DNA of 64,000 nucleotides from Strigamia acuminata (GCA_949358305.1 OX442314.1:31729118-31793117); one strand, 5' to 3'; shown: positions 46,246 through 58,257, numbered from the stretch's first letter. The notes: generated from the letters alone by a model not told the origin. A program made the numbers and translations.

Positions 46246-47290
46246 GAAACCATTTTAATTATCAGTTGACAAGCTATGTAAATTCAAGCTACTTAATCAA
46301 AACAACAGGAGTGATCTGGGAAGTGTAACAAACCAGGAAAAACTATTAAACGAGGTGACTAAATAAAAATAATTCTGTTTCTTGATAAAATAACATAAAT
46401 TGGTGTCTCGTTTTGTTCTGAACGATGCAATACCCAGGCAACACCAATTAGCTGAGGAGTTACAAAGTGGATGGCAAAGTTTTGATCGATTACAAGTTAA
46501 GAAGGTAGGACAATTAATTTATACCTTTTAGAGAATAAATAAACAAATAAATAAATAAGGAACGAGTGCTTATGACTACACAGGTTAGAAGTTAAACTTC
46601 TTGACATGTACAAGTAGCAACGGTGCAAATCAGGAGCTGGCCATAGCAACCCCCTAATTTGGCAATTTCGTTGCCAAGCGACGAACAACGGCTATAAACT
46701 AACAGCCGAGACCGATGACAGGTGCAAAGCAAATACATGTAAAAATTTTACACAATTTCCGAAATTATATGATTAGTGATTAGTTATGGGCAAAATATTT
46801 TCATACGTTTCGACGTATGGGGAATAAGCTCTTGAAGAAGGTGAAGGCATGGGATGTGGATTTGTCGATGGTAAACATACGCCAAGAATACCCAGAAATT
46901 AGTGCAAACAGATACTGCAACTAACAGTTCATCCACTAAATGGCGCCACCCGTCACAGAGTAAACACCCATTGAAAAAGGTATTGCAGTGAAGCAATCTC
47001 AGGATATTTTGTTTGGCAATTGACAGCATACATACTGTATGTATCATAGAATTAAGTGTTACAGTTTTCAGATTATTTAAAATGTAGTTATTTAAATTGT
47101 TTATTTTTATTCAAATTATAAAATTGCAAACTGCTAAAATGAGGTGAAATTAATGCTTCGTCAAAATATAACACTAACGTCAAAATGGATGCACCCATTA
47201 AAATTTGTTGGCATTTTGTATTCGTTCACTTTGTTCATCGTGTTTAATGAATACACATTGTACGACACACCTGTTTTTGTGAATATGAGG
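46246..47290. other. AT-rich, nothing recognised
   Basis: No frame with recognisable content before the assembly gap. Confidence 0.4.
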
Positions 47291-47490
47291 NNNNNNNNNN
47301 NNNNNNNNNNNNNNNNNNNNNNNNNNNNNNNNNNNNNNNNNNNNNNNNNNNNNNNNNNNNNNNNNNNNNNNNNNNNNNNNNNNNNNNNNNNNNNNNNNNN
47401 NNNNNNNNNNNNNNNNNNNNNNNNNNNNNNNNNNNNNNNNNNNNNNNNNNNNNNNNNNNNNNNNNNNNNNNNNNNNNNNNNNNNNNNNNN
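47291..47490. other. Assembly gap (200 N)
   Basis: An exact run of unknown bases. Open frames that cross it are meaningless. Confidence 0.99.
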
Positions 47491-48049
47491 ACTCGTTCGT
47501 CCATTCGTCAAATTGGTCGTTTCGTCTAGCGACGAGAACAACGGCGACGCTAACGTTTACGCGAGTAACTCGGTGAGTTCGTGCATTCTGCGCACGCAAA
47601 ACGCGAACGCGGCCAATTGACAAAATAACATTTTACAAGTAATGGTTTAATAATTTACCTCCGTGTGCGAAGCGCGTGTCGCGTCCATTGTGTCTGTCTG
47701 TCTGATTTTGGCGAATGAACCGACGCGACGCCCGGTGATAACAATGGCGATAATGACACGCGACGTAGCATACTTCTAGCTAAACAACAATAATAATAAT
47801 AATTCATTAAAAAAATAAAATGAAATAGAATAATTAAATAAACAAACAAAATAATAAATAGATAAATAAATAAATAAATAAATAAATAAGTCGAAAATAA
47901 ATAAACTAGCGGCGGGACGGGCCGAGGTCAGAGATTTTGCTCCGTTCTCGCGTCTGTCTATTCCGGGTAGAGGGAGGGAGCGAACGGGCGCGCGCCGGAC
48001 ATCGCTCGGAATTAAAAAACGGGTAACGGGGGAAGACAGACAGTCGAAA
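47491..48049. other. GC-rich spacer with (AAAT)n patch
   Basis: No gene recognised. An (AAAT)n run lies at about 47855-47890 and CG-rich sequence at 47910-48030. The array begins just after. Confidence 0.45.
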
Positions 48050-48994
48050 TTTGATTCCCCGGTCGTGGAATCGACTCCGCGACCCGTGCTTTAACGGTTA
48101 ATTGGATTATCTTCGTCGTGACTTATCGGGATAAAAATTTTATAGAAAATCGGCCGTATCGTATTTTATTTTCATCTTCCGAGGGTCTCGCGTCGTCGTT
48201 GTGGACGGGAGTCTTCCCGAACACGTTCGACGGGCTTCGCGAATGCTTTCAGATCGGACGCGGAACTCGGGCCCGCCGCTCGGTCGAGCGGCGCCAGTAC
48301 CCGCCGAGCGGCGCGGTATCCGATCAAATAACTCCCTTGCTTCGTCACGGTCTCGGACTGGCCTTCGGGCCGGTCAAAATAACAAATAAATGAATAAATC
48401 GAAAATAGAACGCCCCCGTCCCGGCGAGACTAGGGGCGGGTGGCGTCGTTGAGCGGCGGCAGCGGCGGCGGTAGCCCCGACGACTCGCCCCGAAAATAAG
48501 CTCCCGCACCAGCATTCCTTCGTCCGTCTAAACCTCGCAGCGCGTGCGGTCGCGTGCATTCTACTCGTGTCCGGTGTGGCGATCGGTACAGAGTAAAAAA
48601 AAGATCACCCGAAAAAGAAAGACGATTAAAGTTTTAATTCTCCGGTCGTGGAACCGACTTTGCGGTTCGTGCTTTAACCGTTAATTAGGTTATCTTCGTC
48701 GCAACTCGTCGTAATAAAAATTTCACAGAAAATCAGCCGTTTCGTATTTTATTTTCATCTTCCGGGGGTCTCGCGCCGTCGTTGTGGACGGGAGTCTTCC
48801 CGAACACGTTCGATGGGTTTTGCCGACACTTTCAGATCGAATGCGGAACTCGGGCCCGTCGCTCGGTCGAGCGGCGCCAGTACCCGCCGAGCGGCACGGT
48901 ATCCGATACCCGTCTTTTTTAAACCTCCCTTGCTTCGTCGGTCTCAGACTGGCCTTCGGGTCGGTCAAAATAAATAAATAAATAAATAAATGAA

Positions 48995-49045
<51 letters not shown>

Positions 49046-52000
49046 GTAGGTCGGGAAATAGAACGCGTTCGTCCCGGCGAATAGTGGCAGCTGGGGTCGT
49101 CGAGTGAGTGGCGGCGGCAGCGGCAACCTCGATGACTCGCCCCGAAAATAAAGTCCCGCGTCGGCATCCCTTCGTGCGTCCTTCGTCCGTCTAATCCTCG
49201 CAGCGCGTGCGGTCGCGTGCATTCTACTCGTGTCCGATGTAGCGACCGGTACGAGGTAAAAAAAATATCACACGAAAAAGAAAGACGATTAAAATTTTAA
49301 TTCTCCGGTTGTGGAACCGACTTCGCGGTTCGTGCTTTAATCGTTAATTAGATTATCGTCGTCGCAATTTATCGGAATAAAATTTTTACGGAAAATTGAC
49401 ATTTCCGTATTTCATTTTCATCTTTCGGGGGTCTTGCGCCGTCATAATCGGAGCGAGTCTCGCTCGATGCGTTCGACGGACTTTGTGGGAGTTTCCAGAT
49501 CGCCAGCGGAACGAGGGGCCGTGGCTCGTCCGAGCGGCGCAGTACCCGTCGAGTGGCGCGGTACCCGAGTTCTTGCATCCAACGGTGGACACATCTTTGT
49601 CGAGAGCACCTCTCGGTCTCAGACCGGCCTTCGGGCCGGTCAAAAAAAATAAACAAATAAATAAATAAATAAATAAATAAACGAGTCGGCGAATAAAGGC
49701 GGTTGGGGTCGCTGGACGGTGGCGGTGGTGGTGGCAGCGGCAACCCCGACGACTCGTCGCAAAAGATAAGCTCCCGCGCCGGCATCCGTTTGCTCGTCTA
49801 AACCTCGCAGTGCGCGTGCGGTCGCGTGCATTCTACTCGTGTCCGATGTGGCGATCGGCATAGATCACCCGAAAAAGGAAAGACGATTAAAATTTTAATT
49901 CTCCGGTCGTGGCACCGACTTTGCGGCTCGTGCTTTAACCGTTAATTAGGTTATCTTCGTCGTAATTCGTTGGAATAAAATTTTTATAGAAAATCAGCCG
50001 TTATGCATTTTATTTTCATCTTCCGGGGGTCTCGTGCCGTCGTAGTAGGCGTTAGTTTCAATCATCGCGTTCTACGGATTTTGAGGGGATCCTCAGATCG
50101 AGACCAAAGTGAGAGGGCCGTCGCCCCCGTCTCGTGCGCCGCTCGATCCCCGTTGGATGACAAGATGGCATTCGCCTCTCCCACCCGAGGATCGGTCGGT
50201 GGTGCGGTATTTATGCTTGTGCACCAAATGGGTGGTCGACAGGTCCCCAATCGGTCTCGGGCTCAGACTGGCCTTCGGGCCGGTCAAAATAACAAATAAA
50301 TGAATAAATCGGAAATAGAACGCTCCCGTCCCGGCGAGACTAGGGGCGGGTGGCGTCGTTGAGCGGCGGCAGCGGCGGCGGTAGCCCCGACGACTCGCCC
50401 CGAAAAAAGGCTCCCGCACCGGCATTTCTTCGTCCGTCTAAACCTCGCAGCGCGCGTGCGGTCGCGTGCATTCTACTCGTGTCCGGTGTGGCGATCGGTA
50501 CGGGGTAAAAAAAAAATATTACACGCAAAAGGAAAGACGATTAAAATTTTAGTTCTCCGGTCGTGGAACCGACTTTGTGGTTTGCGTTTTAACCGTTAAT
50601 TAGGTTATCTTCGTCGCACTTTATCGCAATAAAAATTTTATAGGAAACCCGCCGCTCCGCATTTTATTTTCACCTCCCGGGGGTCTTGCGCCGTCGTATT
50701 CGATGGCAGTCGCCTTCGGTGCGTTCAATTGACCCCGTGAGTGCTTTCGGATCGAGACCGATGTGAGAGGTCGACATTCACGCCCCGACGATCGGTGCGG
50801 ACCACTGGCATTTTTTCACCCATCCGTTTATCGGTCGTCGGTCCGATGCACGCTCCAGCCAGTGATTTTGTCGACGGGTCTCCGAGAGCGGTCTCGGTCT
50901 CAGACTGGCCTTCGGGCCGGTCAAAATAATAAATAAATAAATAAATAAATAAATGGATCGGAAATAGGTCGCACCCGTCCCGGCGAGAATAAGGGTGGGT
51001 GGCGTCGTTGAGCGACGTCAGCGGCAGCGACGTCAGCGGCAGCGACAGCCCCGACGACTAACTCGCCCCGAAAATAAGGTCCTGCGCCGGCATCCGTTCG
51101 TTCGTTCAAACCTCGCAGCGCTCGTGCGGTCGCGTGCATTCTACTCGTGTCCGACGTGGCGATCGGTACGGAGTAAAAAAAAAAAAGATCATCAGAGAAA
51201 GGAAGACGATTAAAATTTTAATTCTCCAGTCGTGGCACCGACTTTGCGGTTCGTGCTTTAACCGTTAATTAGGTTATCTTCGTTGTGGCAGATTCGAATA
51301 AAAGTTTTACAAAATAATCGTCGTTTTACATTTTTAAATCATTTCCCAGGGACCGTGTACCGTCGCAGTCGATGCGAGTCCCGGTCATCGCATCCGATAG
51401 ACATTGCGGACGTTTTTCAGATCGAGACTGGAGTACCTGTTGAGTACCAAATGGCCGGTCGGTCGTTGGTGTGGTTCCGTCTCCTAAAATGTTCGTCGCC
51501 ATTTTCTGTTGGTCGAGTCGCCTACCATCCAATGGTCGGTCGGTGGGTCTCGGTCTCAGACTGGCCTTCGGGCCGGTCAAAATAACAAATAAATGAATAA
51601 ATCGGAAATAGAACGTCCCCGTCCCGGCCAGAATAGGGGCAGGTGGTGTCGTTGAGCGGCGTCAGCGGCAGCGACAGCCCGGACGAATCGCCCCGAAAAT
51701 AAGGTCCTGCGCTGGCATCCGTTTGTTCGTTCAAACCTCGCAGCGCTCGTGCGGTCGCGTGCATTCTACTCGTGTCCGACGTGGCGATCGGTACGGAGTA
51801 AAAAAAAAAAAGATCATCAGAGAAAGGAAGACGATTAAAATTTTAATTCTCCGGTCGTGGCACCGACTTTGCGGTTCGTACTTTAACCGTTAATTAGGTT
51901 ATCTTCGTCGTAATTCGTTGGAATAAAAATTTTATAGAAAATGAGCCGTTTCGTATTTTATTTTCATCTTCCGGGGGTCTCGCGCCGTCGTTGTGGACGG

Positions 52001-52790
52001 GAGTCTTCCCGAACACGTTCGATGGGTTTTGCCAACACTTTCAGATCGAACTCGGGACTCGGGCCCGCCGCTCGGTCGAGCGGCGCACAGTACCCGCCGA
52101 GCGGCGCGGTATCCGATATAAAAGGACCCTTGCTTCGCCACGGTCTCAGACTGGCCTTCGGGCCGGTCAAAATAATAAATAAATAAATAAATAAATAAGT
52201 CCGAAAATGGAACGTATCCGTCCCGACGAATAGATGCGGTTGGGGTCGTTGAGCGACAGCGGCGGCAGCGGCAGCCCCGACGACTCGCCCCGAAAATAAG
52301 CTCCCTTACCGGCATTCCTTCGACCGTCTAAACCTCGCAGCATGCGTGCGGTCGCGTGCATTCTACTCGTGTCCGATGTGGCGATCGGTACGAGGTAAAA
52401 AAAAATATCACACGAAAAAAGAAAGACGATTAAAATTTTAATTCTTCGGTCGTGGGACCGACTTTTTTGCGGTCCGTGCTTTAACCGATAATTAGGTTAT
52501 CTTCGTCGTAATTCGTTAGAATAAAAATTTTATAGAAAATGAGCCGTTTCGTATTTTATTTTCATCTTCGGGGGTCTCGCGCCGTCGTTGTGGACGGGAG
52601 TCTTCCCGAACACGTTCGATGGGTTTTGCCAACACTTTCAGATCGAACTCGGGACTCGGGCCCGCCGCTCGGTCGAGCGGCGCACAGTACCCGCCGAGCG
52701 GCGCGGTATTCGATACCCGTCTTTGTAAAAGCAGCCGTGCTTTTTCGGTCTCAGACTGGCCTTCGGGCCGGTCAAAATAATAAATAAATA
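48050..52790 (+). repeat. Eight-unit tandem array with conserved hairpins and a variable cassette
   Basis: Each 590-675-base unit has the same order. First is block I (GGTCGTGG.ACCGACTTTGCGGTTCGTGCTTTAACCGTTAATTA, split here by substitutions), then a block reading ATTTTATTTTCATCTTCCGGG. Next come a variable cassette of 150-200 bases, a hairpin GACTGGCC-TTCG-GGCCGGTC, an (AAAT)n run, a CG-rich block ending GCATTCTACTCGTGTCC, and an A-rich stretch. Hairpins start at 48356, 48947, 49622, 50266, 50903, 51559, 52149 and 52754. Units 1, 2, 7 and 8 share one cassette type (with CGGGAGTCTTCCCG); units 3-6 carry diverged ones. No conserved protein frame runs through the units. The array may be a satellite, a cluster of non-coding RNA genes, or tandem retroposons with (AAAT)n tails. 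Confidence 0.92.
52754..52773 (+). ncRNA. UUCG-tetraloop hairpin (last of eight)
   Basis: An 8-base stem closed by C(TTCG)G, one of the most stable RNA loops. In unit 3 the stem is fully complementary (GACCGGCC/GGCCGGTC), and in unit 2 a pair changes to G-T, so pairing is kept despite substitutions. Whether it is transcribed is unknown. Confidence 0.4.
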
Positions 52791-54028
52791 AGTCGAGAAT
52801 GGGCCACCGCCGGCCGGTGGGGCCAATCGTCGCGGGTGGGCGGGGCAGGCAGCCAACCGTCCACCGATCGATCGATCGATTGATTGATCGACCGACCAAT
52901 CAATCGGTTTTCAGATTTCGGGTTTTCACGGGTCCCAGGTTTTTCAGGTTTTTCAGATTTTTCAGATTTCAGATTTCAGATTTCAGATTTCAGATTTCAC
53001 ATCGAATAATGTACGGAGTCTCTTCGGTGCCATTCTCATTTTGACCGTTAAGGACAGACAGACTGCTCCTCGACCAGGACCGACTAATGCGACAACTAGA
53101 CCCGTCGCTCGTCGCGCGAGCCCGCCTCATTTTTTTCGCTCGTTTATTCACGCTTAGTTTTAAGAAAAATTTTCAAATTTTACAAATGTACACGAATAAA
53201 AAGACCGTTTACTTTTCGCTCCAATTGTTTATTCTTTATACGCCTTTACAACTCACTCTTACGAGAAGATAAATAGAAAACGAGAAAATATAATCGATCG
53301 ACCACGCCGTCGGCGCCTAACCCGAACCCGTAGTCCCCGCTTCGTTCTTCTCCTCCCCCGTCCACGGGACGGGCCGAACACCGAACACCGAGCGCCGAGC
53401 GCTGCGCGGGCACCTGGTGGCGCAACCGGGCAACATGACGCGGCACGATTCAAAACGCCGATCATTTATTCGTTTCATTTTATTTTGTTTCGTTTCGTTT
53501 CATTTTATTGTTTCACTTTGTTTTATTTTGTTTCATTTTTTCTTTTTAATTCGCATCGCCGAGCGTCGCGTCGCAGCGCCGTGACATCGAGGTGAACAGC
53601 GGATCAAGCTTTTCCCCGCCATTGTTGTGCCCTTCTCCTTCTTCGCGACGCACACGCGTACATATATCGGTTCGTTGGACTCCGTAGAGTGGGAAAAACA
53701 AACAAACAAACAAACAAAAAAAAAACGAACAAACGAGTAAGTAAGGCTATCCAATCGCATTATTTCTTAAAAAAAAAAAACAAACAAACGAGAGAAGAAA
53801 CGGAGCGGGCGAATAAAAACGGCGTGCCATGCGGGACAGCGTGCGTGAGCACGGAGGAGGGGGGAAACCCCGTCGATATCAAGCGACTAGATTCAACGTT
53901 GGTTTTGTGGTTACTACTCGCGGCGCTATTATTTGTCCGTCCGTTCGTCCGTTAATCGGTCTAACGAATTAACCAATTAATTGATTAAACGACCAATTCG
54001 TTTATAAGTAGGCGATTGATTGACGAAA
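52791..54028. other. Spacer before the zinc-finger gene; simple repeats
   Basis: Contains a run of CAGATTT/CAGGTTT units (52925-53000), GATC/GATT-type runs (52864-52900), a TTTCGTTTCAT-rich stretch (53460-53540) and AAAC runs (53695-53720). No recognised coding sequence. The 5' untranslated region of the gene at 54029 is probably here. Confidence 0.4.
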
Positions 54029-55330
54029 ATGGACGACGAGCAACGAGGAGTGGGCGAAGAACGGACGGGAGTGAACCCCGAGGGCGGAGGTGTCACGGAG
54101 ACCCACGCGGAAACGGGCGCCGAGGAGGTGGTGCACGTTTTGTCGTCGCCGTACGGAACAGCGGGAACCGAGAGCGCGGACCCGGGCGCCAGCCAGTCGT
54201 TTCCGAGCACGTTGTCCGGATTGGAAGGTGTGCGCAAACCCCGTCCAATGTAAGTACCACGGCGCGACCGAGTTCGTGCGGGATACCATTTACATTTGTT
54301 TTCGTTTTTCGATAGACGACTCGACAGCGACAACGACGACGACAACGACAATGGCAATGGCAACAACGGCGGTGGCGGCGACAACGGCAACGGCGGCAAC
54401 GAAGCCAACGACGGCAACAGCGGCGGTGACGGGGCAACGGGGCGCGAGGTCGAAGCCATGCAAGCCAAGATCAACACCCTGGAAGTTGAACTGGAAGAAT
54501 TGAGGTCGAACCTCGCCAACCACGGCGAAAGACTGGGGGCTCTCGAGGCGATGCTCCCAGTCCCTCCCAGCGGGTCGCAGTCGCAACAAACAGACTTTGG
54601 CTCCTACGACTCTGCGAAGGTGAGCAACGGCGCCCGCCCGTGTCGTCGATTCACTCGTTTTTTCTTCTTCTTCTTCTTCTTCTTCTCCTTCGTTCAGGAC
54701 AAGCCCGTTCGCAGCAGGGCGGGGATGTGTTGGCTGTGCCGCAGGAAACGCGCGAACTACGCCTACGCCTACGACGACGACGACGGCGACGGCGACGACG
54801 ACGACGATGGCGGCGGATGGAAACCGGCTGGCCCACTCAGGGACATTGGCGATCACTGGCGGAGTGTGCACACCGTGGCCAAAGACTTTGAGGCGGCCAG
54901 GAAATTGCTGCGCGGCCACATCGGCACATTCGACGGCTTTTGCCAGGTACGTATGTGTTTCCTCGCGCGGTCGCTCGGTGTCGTCGCTGAACAAATCGTA
55001 TGTTTTTTTTTTTTTGTTTTTTTACCCGACAGGAACTGTTTTCGACGACGGAGCACGCGCCCGACTGCCCTTTGTGCGACACGCAGCCGGATGACCTGAG
55101 GCAACATCTTTGGACGAAACATAAATTTTACGTACCGATCGCGACGATAAGGTCGAGCATCGACCAAAGGGGGTGCGACGAACCGAAACTACCGGCGCCG
55201 AAACGCCCGGCGCCGCAACGTGTCTCGGATCAACCGAAACGACGAAAGGGCGAGGCAGAAAAGAAGGTGAAAGAAAAACGTTTCGGTTTATTCGTTCGTC
55301 CATTGATTATTTTAATTTTTTATTCACTCA

Positions 55331-55365
<35 letters not shown>

Positions 55366-56616
55366 ACACACACACAGGTAGTCATCCCAGTAGAACAAAG
55401 CTACTTGGACCTGATGAAGGAAGGGTACACGAAGTGGATGTCGAACGTGCGTGACTGACTCGCGTCGAGGACTCGATCAATCTATCGATCGAATTGACTC
55501 GTTCGTTTTCTTTTTCAGGAAGCCATCGACATGGTGCAACAACGCCCGGTGCTGGATCTCCTCTTCGGAAAGGACAAAGTCAGGGGCTTGTTTTCCATGC
55601 CCGCTTCTTTCCCTTCCCCGCGTCCCTCTCCTCTCGCTGGTACCTTTCGCATTGCCCCCGCTGCTGCAACTGCTCTTCGCACCGCCGAACAACAAGCCAA
55701 ATCCGCCGCCGAGCAACGCGCCAAATCCGCCGCCGAGCAACGCGCCAAATCCGCCGCCGAGCAACGCGCCAAATCCGCCGCCGAGCAACGCGCCAAATCC
55801 GCCGCCGAGCAACGCGCCAAATCCGCCGCCGAGCAACGCGCCAAATCCGCCGCCGAGCAACGCGCCAAATCCGCCGCCGAGCAACGTGCCAAACCCACCA
55901 CCGAGCAACGCGCCAAATCTACTGTTGTTGCCGCTAAACACGCCGGATCCATTAAACGTGCAGACGACAATAGCAACAGCAGCAGCAGCAGCGGCGGCGA
56001 CGACGACGGCGCCGAGGACAGTGGTGCCGACCTCTTCACCGGCGCCCGCCCCGATCGTGGTGCCGGTGCCGGTGCCACCAGCAAGTCCCGAGAATACGAC
56101 GTCGACCTCTCGCGCGATCCCATCACCGTACGCGGCTTCACTTTCGTGCGTAGTCGGGTACCCGGCATCCCGCTCGTCCGCGACGACGACGATGATGAGG
56201 AACGCGCTCGCCGCGAAGTCCGCAAGAAGAACCGCGCGAAGGTAGAGTGCGAAGGCCAAATGATCCGCGCACAGAGTCGCGAGATACAGCGTCGGCGAGA
56301 AAGTGAGTTCGAACTCGAACACGCCGAACACGAGCCCTCGCCCGGGCACAGTCGCGGCACCGGGTCGCGGTCGCGGTCGCGGTCGCGGTCGCAATCGCGG
56401 TCGCAGTCGCAGTCGCGGTCGCAGTCGCAGTCGCGGTCGCGGTCGCGATCGCAGTCGCGGTCGCGGTCGCAGTCGAAGGAGTCGCGATCGAAGGAGTCGC
56501 GATCGAAGGAGTCGCAGTCGCAGTCGTGGTCGCAGTCGCGGTCATCTTCTTCGCGGCCGTTTTCGCAACCGTTCAAGGTAAGAAACGAAAAATCTCGTCC
56601 CGTATTGTCTCGTTTT

Positions 56617-56647
<31 letters not shown>

Positions 56648-56916
56648 CGTATCCGTTCACAAATTCGCTCGTTTCAAATTTCAGACGTCCCTGTATCGCC
56701 ACGATCGGAGTGGTGCCGCTGGCTCCAAGGCAACCGGTTGCGACAGTATCTACTGTCTCGGGGTGGCCGACCCGCGGATCAAATGCTCCGAGTGTTTATG
56801 CTCGGTGCACGAAGAGTGCGTGGGGCGGCCGTGGACCAAACGACTCGGCCGAAGCGAAGGTTTTGTCTGCAGCGGTTGTCGCGACGAACCCCTCTGCTCC
56901 AAACTGCGGTAGTTTA

Positions 56917-56973
<57 letters not shown>

Positions 56974-57524
56974 GTGGTGTTGATCGTTTTTCGTTCGTCG
57001 AACTAATCCCGAATTTCTCTCGCAGGTGCTCCGTCTACACGACCAAAGAGGGCCTGGCCCGCAAAGAGCACGCTTGCTACCGGCACATCGCGAATGTCCT
57101 CCGAGGCGAGTCGGCGAGTTGGCGGATGAGCGCGTTTAAAAGGACCACCGACGCGCGAGAAGACCTGGTGACGGACCAACACGAGGCGTTGATCAGAGAC
57201 AAGGCGGTGGTACGGGTTAACGAATTGTTCTCTCGTTCGTTCGTTCGCTCGTTTAAATTTCCATCCACGTTTCAGAGTCGATGGCTGGTTCGCAAGATCG
57301 AGGGTCTCTACGAAGCGGAGGTCAGTTTGCTTCCACCGAAAGGCATTCCCCGCATGCCGCCGGATCGTCTCGCGACGATAGTGCCCAAGGTCTTGGTCCC
57401 GGAGTACATGGTCCGGTTGATCGCGGCAACGGAGGATATCGACCGGGACCACGCGGAGTTTCTATTGGAATACTGTGACCGTCCGCCGTATGCACTCGAC
57501 GACCGGAGCTTTGAGTCGGTGTGA
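54029..57524 (+). CDS. Nine-exon gene, multi-domain zinc-finger/coiled-coil/RS/PHD-like protein
   Basis: Exons by splice consensus and frame: 54029-54249, 54316-54619, 54698-54946, 55033-55266, 55378-55446, 55519-56577, 56685-56908, 57026-57209, 57276-57524; all junctions keep frame and give about 930 residues. In order: acidic start; Asp/Asn/Gly-rich run; coiled coil (MQAKINTLEVELEELRSNL); Cys-x2-Cys...His finger (CWLC to HWRSVH) with an inserted acidic loop; C2H2-like finger (CPLC, LRQHLWTKH); ten repeats of an 8-residue EQRAKSAA-type unit; acidic stretch; a long Arg/Ser domain; a PHD-like cysteine/histidine finger (CDSIYCLG, CSECLCSVHEEC, CSGC, ending CYRH); and a helical C terminus. RS and PHD-like modules suggest a nuclear, RNA- or chromatin-linked role, but I do not recognise the family. 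The last intron is 66 bases and frame-neutral, so retention is possible. An AATAAA lies at 57930. Confidence 0.72.
55684..55923 (+). repeat. 24-bp coding minisatellite, ten units
   Basis: The unit GCCGCCGAGCAACGCGCCAA plus ATCC repeats ten times, nearly perfectly, within exon 6 of the gene at 54029-57524. It encodes an 8-residue repeat in the gene's frame and is stop-free in the other frames, which creates several long false frames on both strands. Confidence 0.95.
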
Positions 57525-57742
57525 GCGAGCGAGCGACCGACCGACTTAGAACGACCGACCGACCGACCGACTTAGAACGAACGACCGACCAACCGACTTA
57601 GAACGACCGACCGACCGATTGACCGACCGACCGACCGACTTAGAATGACGCGAGCTGGACAGGCAGACAGCGAGCGAGCGAGGTTGACAACCGAACGCGC
57701 GAGCGACATCGACGACGTCGTCCGCGACCTATTTATTTTTTT

Positions 57743-57809
<67 letters not shown>

Positions 57810-58179
57810 TTTTTCTCCATTCGTTCATTCATTCGTTCACCCATTCATTTATTTATTTGTTTATGTATACATACATACATATACACGTGTATATATATAC
57901 ATTTTGTTGTTGTGTTATCTGCTCTCTCGAATAAATCAGCGAGTAAACCACACGCCTCGCCTCTCTCTCTTCATTTCTTCTCAAAAACGTTCAAATCAAC
58001 CTACGAGGTTGAAACAAACAAAAAAGAAAGAAACCCGAAGTAAAGTAAAGTAAAGTAAAGTAAAGTAAAGTAAAGTAAAGTAAAGTAAAGTAGAGTAGAG
58101 TAGAGTAGAGTAGAGTAAAATAGAGCACTCGAACCGAAAGCGACGAAATTCCAGACGACCACGAAGACGCTTTATCTTC
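57525..58179. other. 3' region of the gene and simple repeats
   Basis: CGAC-type runs (57535-57640), a long (TTTA)n run (57731-57830), a polyadenylation-like AATAAA at 57930, then an AAGTA pentanucleotide run (58038-58118). No coding sequence recognised. Confidence 0.5.
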
Positions 58180-58257
58180 GGCCCCGGGTGGCCGAGCGGG
58201 CAGGGCGACCTGCCGCACGGAGCTGGTGACCGAAGGTTCGCGTCCCGCTCCCGCCGA
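58180..58257 (+). ncRNA. tRNA-like element, copy 1
   Basis: Box A TGGCCGAGCGGG at 58189, box B GGTTCGCGTCC at 58235. Paired hairpins at 58352-58394. Confidence 0.45.

Noticed and set aside
47144-47623. Frames crossing the N gap
   Set aside because: Most of the translation is unknown bases.
49369-50528. Protein-coding frames of 60-140 codons in the array
   Set aside because: Frames differ from unit to unit, translate the AAAT run as Ile-Tyr-Leu-Phe repeats and have no conserved protein.
48050-52790. CRISPR-like repeat-spacer array
   Set aside because: Constant parts are hundreds of bases long with (AAAT)n runs, the context is eukaryotic, and there are no cas genes.
54093-54994. Antisense frames over exons 1-3 of the zinc-finger gene
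   Set aside because: Low-complexity reversal of Asp/Gly codons; no independent motif or splice signals.
55477-56702. Long antisense frames (305 and 395 codons) and extra plus-strand frames opposite exon 6
   Set aside because: They arise from the stop-free 24-bp repeat and the CG-rich RS-coding sequence. They lack splice-consistent partners, while the chosen frame continues through nine exons.
58220-58240. Hammerhead ribozyme core (CTGGTGACCGAAG resembles CTGATGA...GAAA)
   Set aside because: The core residues differ at essential positions and the string is part of the tRNA-like block.
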